Assembly: GCA_003650865.1 (NCBI GenBank)
Contig: QMSN01000070.1
Location: 1 to 5,826, forward strand
Length of the DNA: 5,826 nucleotides
Direction of reading: 5' to 3'
Source: Thermoprotei archaeon
GTDB lineage: Archaea; Thermoproteota; Methanomethylicia; Nezhaarchaeales; WYZ-LMO8
The position numbers and the translations under genes were made by a program. The notes beneath the pieces were generated by a model. It saw nothing but the letters and a program-made list of their open reading frames with translations. It was not told the origin of the DNA and ran no database searches. Below are positions 1-4,763 of this stretch, one piece after another (position 1 is the stretch's first letter; every line of letters begins with the position of its first letter).

Positions 1-1
1 C

Positions 2-658
2 AAGGGCGTGGAGGGGGTTGAGGTGGTGTTTCACGAGGCTATTGGCATGCACGACGTAACTGTAGTTACAGCTAGCAACGCCACTGAGCTCTCAGCTTGG
101 ATAAGGGACTTCATGCACAAGATCAACCCCTCAGCCTCCTTGCCCGAGGGGCTTGAGGATGTCGTGGAGGACTACTTAGCTAGAGGGCTCAAGTACTTCG
201 CGCTCGACGTAGTCTACTTGACCAAGGAGTACAGGAGCGTTAAGCCCATACTCTACATGTTTAAGACTAGCTACCTCTACTACCCGCTCAAGATATCCTC
301 AATAATCCCAGGCGAGTCCTCAATAGTCGTATTCGCAATAACTAAGGAGAAGCTTAGAGAAACAACTCCACTAAACAAGGCTTCCTACGTGTCTCAGGGC
401 GGAGAGGTGCCCATAGAGGTGGTCTTGAGCAAGGAGGAGCTCAAGCAACTCGACCCAAGGATAGCTCAGCTATTCTACGGTGACCCGTGGCTTACAGCTT
501 TGAGCTATCGAGGCGAGCTGAGCGACTTAAGCGTAGACCTCATTGTAGGAGGCAAGCCCACAGCTATACCTCAGCCTCCTCAAGCTCAAGTGCTCGTTCT
601 CATAGCAGCGGCGGCAGCCCTAGTGGTCTCGGCAGTCGCCTTAAGCATTAAGGTTTAG
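2..658 (+). CDS. DUF2330-like membrane-anchored protein, 5' end cut by window
   Basis: The frame is open from the left edge, with no stop before a GTG at position 8, so the true start and any signal peptide probably lie outside the window. Counting from that GTG, 216 residues are visible. Residues 16-116 follow the pattern I associate with DUF2330: a short beta segment (HDVTVVTA), a Leu..Trp helix near 28-33, a Tyr-x3-Gly-x-x-Tyr-Phe segment at 57-64, then Pro-Ile..Phe-x-Thr and a Tyr-Pro-Leu-Lys-Ile strand at 80-98. A Pro/Gln-rich linker (187-193) leads to one hydrophobic Ala/Val/Leu helix at about 194-214, followed by only two residues (Lys-Val). This suggests an extracytoplasmic domain anchored by its C-terminal helix. 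The family's function is unknown. The gene converges on the HD gene and is followed at once by an inverted repeat. The family assignment is from pattern memory and is moderately sure; the C-terminal anchor is clear. Confidence 0.7.
   Translation, partial: KGVEGVEVVFHEAIGMHDVTVVTASNATELSAWIRDFMHKINPSASLPEGLEDVVEDYLARGLKYFALDVVYLTKEYRSVKPILYMFKTSYLYYPLKISSIIPGESSIVVFAITKEKLRETTPLNKASYVSQGGEVPIEVVLSKEELKQLDPRIAQLFYGDPWLTALSYRGELSDLSVDLIVGGKPTAIPQPPQAQVLVLIAAAAALVVSAVALSIKV
594..650 (+). other. C-terminal transmembrane segment of the DUF2330-like protein
   Basis: Nineteen to twenty-one consecutive hydrophobic residues (Val, Leu, Ile, Ala, one Ser) are encoded just before the stop codon, preceded by a Pro/Gln-rich spacer and followed by Ser-Ile-Lys-Val. 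A short positively charged tail fits a single-pass anchor with the C-terminus in the cytoplasm. Confidence 0.75.
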
Positions 659-702
659 GCTCCTCCTCTAAGCACAACGCTTATCTCAAGCTTAGGAGGA
701 GC
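659..702. terminator. Inverted repeat immediately after DUF2330-like stop codon
   Basis: The left arm at 659-672 (GCTCCTCCTCTAAG) pairs with the right arm at 691-702 (CTTAGGAGGAGC). This gives 12 base pairs with a two-base bulge and an 18-base loop. It begins at the first base after the TAG of the upstream gene. No T-run follows on either strand, so it is not a classical intrinsic terminator. It may protect 3' ends or help separate the two convergent transcripts. The symmetry is seen directly; the role is inferred. Confidence 0.45.
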
Positions 703-722
703 TGTCTAGTGGGGCCGATGAA

Positions 723-774
723 TGAAGGGCCAACCTGAGGTGTGAGGAGTGGAGACCTCAATGAGGCCCCTTCA
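723..774. repeat. Second, two-step hairpin in the convergent gap
   Basis: The outer arms are 723-731 (TGAAGGGCC) and 765-774 (GGCCCCTTCA), which pair with one bulged C. After a 4/4-base internal loop, the inner arms 736-741 (TGAGGT) and 755-760 (ACCTCA) pair around a 13-base loop. It lies 12 bases beyond the stop codon of the HD gene on the minus strand. It could be a 3'-end element for that gene or a small structured RNA. No promoter or T-tract assigns it to one strand. Confidence 0.4.
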
Positions 775-786
775 AGGGCTTATAGG

Positions 787-1572
787 CTAGGGCCTCCACA
801 CCTTTAGGAGCTCTCCTCTCCTTAGGACCTCTACTTCGATCATATCGGCTATGCCGGACCCCTTGATCTTAACTCCAAGCACCTGCTCCACTTGGAATAC
901 GCCAGCCTCATTCTCCATGTCCACGAGTATCTTCACTGGCCTGCTCTCACCCTCCTCGACCTCAACCCTCTTGATGGCGAGGGCCGAGAAGCTGTGTATG
1001 TCGCTTTTACCAAGCTTGTAGGGTATTCTAGCCCTGCCCTCAGCCATGTCTGTCCCGTCAGCAACCTTCACAACTCCAGCCTCCACGGTTAGGGGCGTCA
1101 AGGCGTCCTCGTGGGACAGTATTGCGTGGAGTATCTCCTGTTTAAGTACAGTTGCCTTATGCTTATCTCCACCATAGAGCTTCAGCAACATTCTCCTAAG
1201 AACCCTATCGGCTAGATATGTACCGTACACATGATGCATATCTCTGTGGAGGGAGTTGCCTATGTCGTGTAGGTATGAGCCTCCCAAGACAACTATCCTA
1301 GAGTCCTCGTAGTCCCCTTCTCCATCTCTAACTATGGAGGGCTGAACCCCCTTCCTCTCAAGTATATCCATTATCTCGAGGGCTGAGCCGGCCACGGTCC
1401 TAGAATGGACAACGCCGTGGTCGTTGTAGAAGAGCCTCGTGACCGCCATCACGTTCGCCATCTTCAAGAGAGTTTGAACCTCAGAGTCCACTTCAAGCAT
1501 CTTGAAGAACTTGCTGAGCCTCGGATAGGCCTTAACCTTCGAGTACACTAGCTTGAAGTTGACTAACACCAA
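787..1572 (-). CDS. HD-superfamily metal-dependent phosphohydrolase (COG2316-like)
   Basis: This 261-residue cytoplasmic protein has a complete HD-domain metal site. His52 and His56 lie in YNDHGVVHS, His102-Asp103 in the LHDIGN motif, His109/His113/His114 follow, then His149 and His154 in HAILSHE, and Asp172 in VADGTDMAEGRARIPY. HD proteins bind divalent metals and usually hydrolyse phosphomonoesters, phosphodiesters or nucleotides; the substrate of this archaeal family is not known to me. The conserved stretch after the HD core (residues about 165-200, then a beta-rich tail to 261) matches a predicted-hydrolase family I recall as widespread in archaea. The N-terminal 40 residues are helical and probably part of the fold. 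The first start is TTG at 1572, immediately followed by GTG at 1569; neither has a good Shine-Dalgarno site, so the choice is open by one codon. It lies 126 bases downstream of the hypothetical gene, with a weak promoter of its own between them. Confidence 0.88.
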   Translation of the reverse strand: MVLVNFKLVYSKVKAYPRLSKFFKMLEVDSEVQTLLKMANVMAVTRLFYNDHGVVHSRTVAGSALEIMDILERKGVQPSIVRDGEGDYEDSRIVVLGGSYLHDIGNSLHRDMHHVYGTYLADRVLRRMLLKLYGGDKHKATVLKQEILHAILSHEDALTPLTVEAGVVKVADGTDMAEGRARIPYKLGKSDIHSFSALAIKRVEVEEGESRPVKILVDMENEAGVFQVEQVLGVKIKGSGIADMIEVEVLRRGELLKVWRP

Positions 1573-1603
1573 ATCTCTCTACACCGAGTAGACTGAGCGC
1601 CTC

Positions 1604-1618
1604 AAAAGAAAAACTTGG
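1604..1618 (-). promoter_or_regulatory. Weak core promoter candidate for the HD gene
   Basis: Read on the minus strand this is CCAAGTTTTTCTTTT, ending 31 bases before the TTG start. The layout matches the stronger promoters in the window (a purine-ending BRE-like element, then a T-rich box), but the box lacks the A of a good TATA and the BRE is a poor match. The T-rich run could instead be a termination signal for the upstream gene. Confidence 0.3.
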
Positions 1619-1653
1619 CGTTAAGGTTTGCAGCTGCGAGTGTTAAGCTTGCG

Positions 1654-1672
1654 CAAAATTGAGGGAGAAAAA
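1654..1672 (-). terminator. T-tract terminator candidate after the hypothetical gene
   Basis: On the minus strand, 27 bases beyond the TAA of the 143-residue gene, there is a run of five T (1668-1672) followed by TTTT at about 1656-1659. Archaeal RNA polymerase terminates at T-runs without needing a hairpin, so this is a plausible 3' end. It would separate this gene from the HD gene. Confidence 0.4.
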
Positions 1673-1698
1673 GGGTTTTGATCCTCTTAGCGTTGTCC

Positions 1699-2130
1699 TT
1701 ACTTCTCCGGTATGTCTATGTAGTCTACGTCGCAGAGCTTGCCTAGCTCATCCATGAGGGGCTTGAAGTCGCTTCCCTTGACCTCCCACACAGTCAGCAT
1801 CCAGTTCATGTACATGCCTGTCTTAGCTGGCTCGGGACCGCTCTTCTTCTTGCCATACTTGTCTATTATAGGCGCGAAAACCTCCTGAACCTTCTCCCAT
1901 CCCTGCCTAGGCTGCACGTAGAGCTCAACTGTGCCAACGCTTTCAGGCGGCAGGCTCCTAATGGCGGTCTTGGTGACCTTGCGGTACTTCTTCATCTCAG
2001 CCTCTGGAAATAGCAGCTCTATGTCGAAGCTTATGGCTATGGTGTTTACAGCGGCTGTCCCTATAATCCTGTAGGACCAGAGGGTTCTACCAGGTCTTCT
2101 ACCTGCAGCTTCAAGCTTAACCGTGGACAA
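1699..2130 (-). CDS. Hypothetical protein, 143 residues, soluble
   Basis: I do not recognise this protein. It has no signal peptide, no membrane segment and no metal-binding cysteine cluster (one Cys, at 133). A basic N-terminus (KLEAAGRRPGR, residues 5-15) precedes an Ala/Ile-rich strand (22-40), a charged helix (42-60), a beta segment TVELYVQP (67-74) and a helix at 78-91. A Lys/Gly/Pro-rich loop (92-104) follows, then an aromatic segment MYMNWMLTVWEV (106-117), a helix and an acidic end. The alternation suggests a compact alpha/beta fold. The frame is very probably real: the TTG start has a strong Shine-Dalgarno site 7 bases upstream and a good archaeal promoter further up. An ATG four bases upstream is out of frame. 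It lies between the lipoate ligase and the HD gene but is transcriptionally separable from both, so neighbours give no firm clue to function. Confidence 0.8.
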   Translation of the reverse strand: MSTVKLEAAGRRPGRTLWSYRIIGTAAVNTIAISFDIELLFPEAEMKKYRKVTKTAIRSLPPESVGTVELYVQPRQGWEKVQEVFAPIIDKYGKKKSGPEPAKTGMYMNWMLTVWEVKGSDFKPLMDELGKLCDVDYIDIPEK

Positions 2131-2137
2131 ACATACA

Positions 2138-2146
2138 CCCCTCCTT
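2138..2146 (-). promoter_or_regulatory. Shine-Dalgarno site fixing a TTG start
   Basis: AAGGAGGGG on the minus strand lies 7 bases before the TTG at 2130. It complements the usual archaeal 16S 3' end well and excludes the out-of-frame ATG in between as the start. Confidence 0.75.
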
Positions 2147-2174
2147 AGCCCGCAAGCAATTTTCCTTGAATCAG

Positions 2175-2189
2175 TATTTAATACTTTAG
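2175..2189 (-). promoter_or_regulatory. BRE/TATA promoter of the 143-residue gene
   Basis: The minus strand reads CTAAAG-TATTAAATA: a BRE-like element followed by a self-complementary TATA box. The box ends 44 bases before the TTG start. Transcription starting about 25 bases downstream would leave a short leader that still contains the Shine-Dalgarno site, which is consistent geometry. Confidence 0.6.
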
Positions 2190-2248
2190 GCTAAGCGAAG
2201 TCGCTGGTGATTACTTTACCCAACATCTAGGCAAATCCTCAAGGTGTG

Positions 2249-2263
2249 GCTGAAGGCTTCAGC
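2249..2263 (-). terminator. Short hairpin after the lipoate ligase gene
   Basis: GCTGAA (2249-2254) and TTCAGC (2258-2263) form a perfect 6-base stem with a 3-base loop. It begins 7 bases beyond the ligase stop codon on the minus strand. No T-run follows, so termination is only a suggestion. Confidence 0.3.
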
Positions 2264-2270
2264 GGGCTGG

Positions 2271-3356
2271 CTACTTGACCTCCTTAAGCTTCAGGAGGGC
2301 CTCTACGAAGTCCTCCGCCTCTAAGCCTGGGACCTGAACCCCCCTTAAGGAGCTCCTCACAGCCTCTTCAAGTTCTCCTCGCACTAGCTTCACGCCTCTC
2401 AGGTTCTTCTCCAGTTCTCTGATTGAGTCTTCGGGGATCGCGAAGAAGTCGCCTGTCACTATGAGGTCCACGAGCTCATCACCCTTGACATTGGCGGTTA
2501 CCCTTATTAGCTTTCGAGCTTTGTGAGCTACTTCAACTACTCTGATGTCGTGTGCCACCTTGACCGACCTCTCCATGACCTCCCTCCTGCCCTTAAACAT
2601 CTCAAGCCACTCCTTAGACGTGTGCCTCGGCTTAACCTCCCTCTCCCATATTTCGAGCTCCTCCTTGGATGGTTGCTGGAGCTCGAACTTGACGCCTAGC
2701 GCCTCTTCAAAGCTCTCAACGACAGCCCTCTTCGCTTGCTCTAGACTGGGTACATGCTCAAGCTCTCTCTTCAGCGTTGTGACCCACTCCTTCATGGTCT
2801 TGGCGAGCTTATCCCTAAACTTCTCATCGGGTACTCTGAGCACCCTAGCCATGAGCTCGTAGTTCAAGTCGAATATTATGTTACCCACGAACATCACGGC
2901 CTTCCCCAGCTTGCCAGCTCCAGTCCCAGATATCTTCTTCCCCTCGACCACCACGTCGTTTATGGGCTTGTAGCTCGCCTTAACCCCAAGCCTCCTGTAA
3001 GCTTCGACTACTGCTGGGACCATCAACTTGAAGAGCCCCTCAACAGTCTTGGGCACCCTCGGAGAGTCCTCGTGAGCAACAAGCTGGTAGAATAGCTGGT
3101 CGCCATCCAAGTACACAGCTCCTCCACCTATAATCCTCCTATAGACCTCGAGCCCCCTAGACCTGCAAAACTCCAAGTCAACCTCCTTCTCGAGCTCCTG
3201 ATGGTAACCTATGCACACGTAGGGCCTTGATGGCAAGACGAGTATTAGAGTGCTCGGCACAAGCCCCCTATCAACGGCTATGGCAGTAGCCTCGAAGAAG
3301 GTTTGAGCCTTAATGGGCTCGGCGAAGCCCAAGTCCAAGAGCCTCCAAACCTCCAA
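2271..3356 (-). CDS. lplA: Lipoate-protein ligase A, catalytic plus accessory domain
   Basis: This enzyme is predicted to activate lipoate with ATP and attach it to a lysine of a lipoyl-domain protein (glycine cleavage H protein, 2-oxoacid dehydrogenase E2, or an sHdr-type lipoate-binding protein). From the chosen start it has 361 residues. The N-terminal catalytic domain shows PSRPYVCIGYHQ (about 42-53), the glycine-rich RRIIGGGAVY loop (73-82), and NDV followed by KKISGT with the expected catalytic Lys at 141. The C-terminal accessory domain (about 257-361) has KLIRV and the GDFF signature (302-305). In some archaea, such as Thermoplasma, these two parts are separate genes; here they are fused. 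The frame extends to a TTG at 3371, adding five residues. I prefer the TTG at 3356 because GAGGTG lies exactly 7 bases upstream and the protein then opens with MEVWRLLDLG, as is typical of the family. No lipoylated protein is encoded nearby. It is divergent from the F420-linked gene. Confidence 0.88.
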   Translation of the reverse strand: MEVWRLLDLGFAEPIKAQTFFEATAIAVDRGLVPSTLILVLPSRPYVCIGYHQELEKEVDLEFCRSRGLEVYRRIIGGGAVYLDGDQLFYQLVAHEDSPRVPKTVEGLFKLMVPAVVEAYRRLGVKASYKPINDVVVEGKKISGTGAGKLGKAVMFVGNIIFDLNYELMARVLRVPDEKFRDKLAKTMKEWVTTLKRELEHVPSLEQAKRAVVESFEEALGVKFELQQPSKEELEIWEREVKPRHTSKEWLEMFKGRREVMERSVKVAHDIRVVEVAHKARKLIRVTANVKGDELVDLIVTGDFFAIPEDSIRELEKNLRGVKLVRGELEEAVRSSLRGVQVPGLEAEDFVEALLKLKEVK

Positions 3357-3363
3357 CTCCACG

Positions 3364-3369
3364 CACCTC
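3364..3369 (-). promoter_or_regulatory. Shine-Dalgarno site favouring the inner TTG start of lplA
   Basis: GAGGTG on the minus strand is 7 bases before the TTG at 3356, the same spacing as in neighbouring genes. The outer TTG at 3371 has no comparable site. However, the outer TTG is 36 bases from the promoter box, close to the 37-base distance of the divergent gene, so it is not excluded. Confidence 0.5.
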
Positions 3370-3407
3370 AACGGTCAAAGGAGCTATCGACACGAATTGA
3401 GCTGAGG

Positions 3408-3422
3408 AAATAAAAACTTTAA
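3408..3422 (-). promoter_or_regulatory. Core promoter of lplA
   Basis: The minus strand reads TTAAAG-TTTTTATTT, a BRE-like element and TATA-like box. It ends 36 bases before the outer TTG and 51 before the inner TTG of lplA. It differs at one position from the promoter of the divergent gene. Confidence 0.6.
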
Positions 3423-3485
3423 CCGCTCTAAGGCCTGGCTGAAAAAGGCGTTGAATCAGAGCCTCGAGCTCAGCAGCTACATACC

Positions 3486-3500
3486 TTAAAGCTTTTATTT
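3486..3500 (+). promoter_or_regulatory. Core promoter of the FrhB/FpoF-like gene
   Basis: TTAAAG-CTTTTATTT is a BRE-like element with a TATA-like box, 37 bases before the TTG start. A transcript starting roughly 25 bases downstream would have a leader of under 20 bases that carries the GGTG Shine-Dalgarno site. Confidence 0.6.
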
Positions 3501-3526
3501 TTATGAAGTTGCTTAGAAATCTAATG

Positions 3527-3530
3527 GGTG
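3527..3530 (+). promoter_or_regulatory. Shine-Dalgarno site for a TTG start
   Basis: GGTG, within GGGTGGATC, lies 7 bases before the TTG at 3538. It is short but at the spacing used by the other genes here. The ATG at 3524 is in another frame and closes after five codons. Confidence 0.45.
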
Positions 3531-3537
3531 GATCTTC

Positions 3538-4641
3538 TTGAGGAACCTGATTGGTAGGTACAAGGAGTTCTCGGACTTAGAGCATGAGGTTATAGAGAGG
3601 GGGATATGCACCGTCTGTGGGGCTTGTGTAGCTGTATGCCCCTATAACGCGTTGATCCCGAGGGAGGAGACACTGCACAGGCTTGAGCTTCACGAGCTTG
3701 AGGTAACCCCTGATATATACGAGAAGATCGAGGAGCTATGTGGGCACTGCGGCTACTGCTACTACAACTGCCCTCAGATCATGTTCAACTTGGATAAGGC
3801 TGAGGAGAAGGAGTTCGGCTCAGTCTCTGGAACTGTGTTGGGGCACTATAGAGGGGCCTACATGGCTAGGGCTCTAGACGAGAGAATTAGGGCTAGGGCT
3901 CAAAGCGGTGGTGTTGCTACTGCTCTACTAAAGTACGCTATGGACAAGAAGATCATAAGGGGCGCCGTCGTGGTCAAGAGCGTCAAGGAGGAGCCGTGGA
4001 AGCCTGAGCCAGCAGTCGCCACCAAGTTTGAGGACCTGCTTGAGGCTCAAGGAGCTAAGTACACGCCTACAGCGGCCCTCATAGGCGTTAAGAGGGCGGT
4101 CTTGGAGTGGGGGATTACGAGGCTTGGCATAGTGGCTACTCCATGCCAGGTGCACGGTCTTTGGACCATGAAGACCTCGCCTAGAGGGGTCTTGAAGGTG
4201 GGCGACGCCGTTGTCCTCGTGTTGGGCACCTTCTGCTACGGCACTTACTCCTACAATGACCTGTTCATAGAGTACTTAATGAAGAAGCACGGGATTCTGC
4301 CCTCGACGATAACTAAGGTGGACATAGACACTGAGAGGCTCAGGGTCTACGTGATGGGTGAGCTTAAGCTGGACGTTCACAGGCACGAGATTCACGACTA
4401 CTTGAGGGGGTCCTGCAGGGTGTGCAGGGACTTCAGCAATAAGCTAGCTGACATATCGCTTGGAGGTGTGGGCTCACCACCGGGCTGGACAACGGTCCTA
4501 GTTAGGAGCGAAGTGGGTGAGCACGTGTTCAAGGGTGCTCTGGAGGAGGGCTACATAGAGGCTCAACCACTACCCGAAGAGGGCTTCCACCTAATAGAGA
4601 GACTCGCAAAGATGAAGTTTGAGAAGGGAGTAGAGGATTAA
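3538..4641 (+). CDS. Coenzyme F420 hydrogenase/dehydrogenase beta-subunit-like iron-sulfur flavoprotein (FpoF/FrhB family)
   Basis: This 367-residue protein is expected to move electrons between reduced F420 and iron-sulfur centres via FAD. The N-terminus carries two ferredoxin-type CxxCxxCxxxCP motifs: Cys24/27/30/34 and Cys68/71/74/78, for two [4Fe-4S] clusters. The FrhB/FdhB core follows: QSGGVATALLKYAM (122-135), the ATPCQVHGL motif with Cys203 (200-208), GTFCYGTYSY with Cys233, and a C-terminal CRVC (293-296) leading into DFSNKLADISLGGVGSPPGWTTVLVR. Two clusters and this length resemble FpoF/FqoF or FdhB more than the shorter one-cluster FrhB. The partner subunits that would define its role (hydrogenase, formate dehydrogenase, Fpo complex, sulfite reductase) are absent from the window, so it may act alone as a ferredoxin:F420 oxidoreductase or serve a complex encoded elsewhere. 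It starts with TTG, supported by promoter and GGTG spacing. The family is confident; the exact partner is unknown. Confidence 0.9.
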   Translation: MRNLIGRYKEFSDLEHEVIERGICTVCGACVAVCPYNALIPREETLHRLELHELEVTPDIYEKIEELCGHCGYCYYNCPQIMFNLDKAEEKEFGSVSGTVLGHYRGAYMARALDERIRARAQSGGVATALLKYAMDKKIIRGAVVVKSVKEEPWKPEPAVATKFEDLLEAQGAKYTPTAALIGVKRAVLEWGITRLGIVATPCQVHGLWTMKTSPRGVLKVGDAVVLVLGTFCYGTYSYNDLFIEYLMKKHGILPSTITKVDIDTERLRVYVMGELKLDVHRHEIHDYLRGSCRVCRDFSNKLADISLGGVGSPPGWTTVLVRSEVGEHVFKGALEEGYIEAQPLPEEGFHLIERLAKMKFEKGVED

Positions 4642-4714
4642 CTGAAGTACTCAAGGCGATAGCCATCACAATAACTCTTTGTAACCAAGCTTGGAGCTCG
4701 AATTCTCCCCTTCC

Positions 4715-4731
4715 CCCTAAAGGTTTTAGGG
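4715..4731. repeat. Perfect 7-base inverted repeat over the hom promoter
   Basis: CCCTAAA (4715-4721) and TTTAGGG (4725-4731) are perfect reverse complements separated by GGT. The dyad coincides with the only plausible promoter box of hom, so it could be an operator for a dimeric repressor. With so short a spacer it could also form a small hairpin. Its role is inferred from position only. Confidence 0.4.
4717..4731 (+). promoter_or_regulatory. Core promoter candidate of hom
   Basis: CTAAAG-GTTTTAGGG fits the BRE-plus-T-rich layout of the other promoters and lies 32 bases before the TTG start. The box is a weaker TATA than the others. It overlaps an inverted repeat, reported separately. Confidence 0.4.
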
Positions 4732-4753
4732 TTCTAGGGCTAAGATAACGTTA

Positions 4754-4757
4754 GGTG
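4754..4757 (+). promoter_or_regulatory. Shine-Dalgarno site for the hom TTG start
   Basis: GGTG within TTAGGTGTAG lies 6 bases before the TTG at 4764. This supports that start in the absence of any nearby ATG in frame. Confidence 0.5.
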
Positions 4758-4763
4758 TAGGCT

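Noticed and set aside
711..774. Possible C/D box guide RNA: GATGA near 717 and CTGA at 735-738.
   Set aside because: The C-box-like element lacks a full RTGATGA, no good second D box follows, and the spacing between boxes is wrong. The hairpin reading explains the region better.
659..786. A tRNA or other standard RNA gene in the convergent gap.
   Set aside because: No T-loop GTTCRA-type sequence, acceptor stem pairing or CCA context is present.
787..2130. HD hydrolase next to a small unknown protein as a possible defence or toxin-antitoxin module.
   Set aside because: The genes are 126 bases apart with separate promoter-like sequences and a T-tract between them. The HD protein matches a conserved housekeeping-type archaeal family, and no mobile or defence genes are nearby.
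2545..3095. Two overlapping long open frames on the plus strand opposite lplA.
   Set aside because: They lie wholly antisense to a clear lipoate ligase, have low-complexity Ser/Leu/His-rich composition expected from the complement, and lack family likeness or promoter support.
4685..4706. HindIII, SacI and EcoRI sites packed into about 20 bases, resembling a cloning-vector polylinker.
   Set aside because: AAGCTT and GAGCTC are common throughout this AG/CT-rich sequence, the flanks look like ordinary intergenic DNA of the same composition, and no other vector sequence is present. The likeness is probably chance, although read coverage across the spot would settle it.
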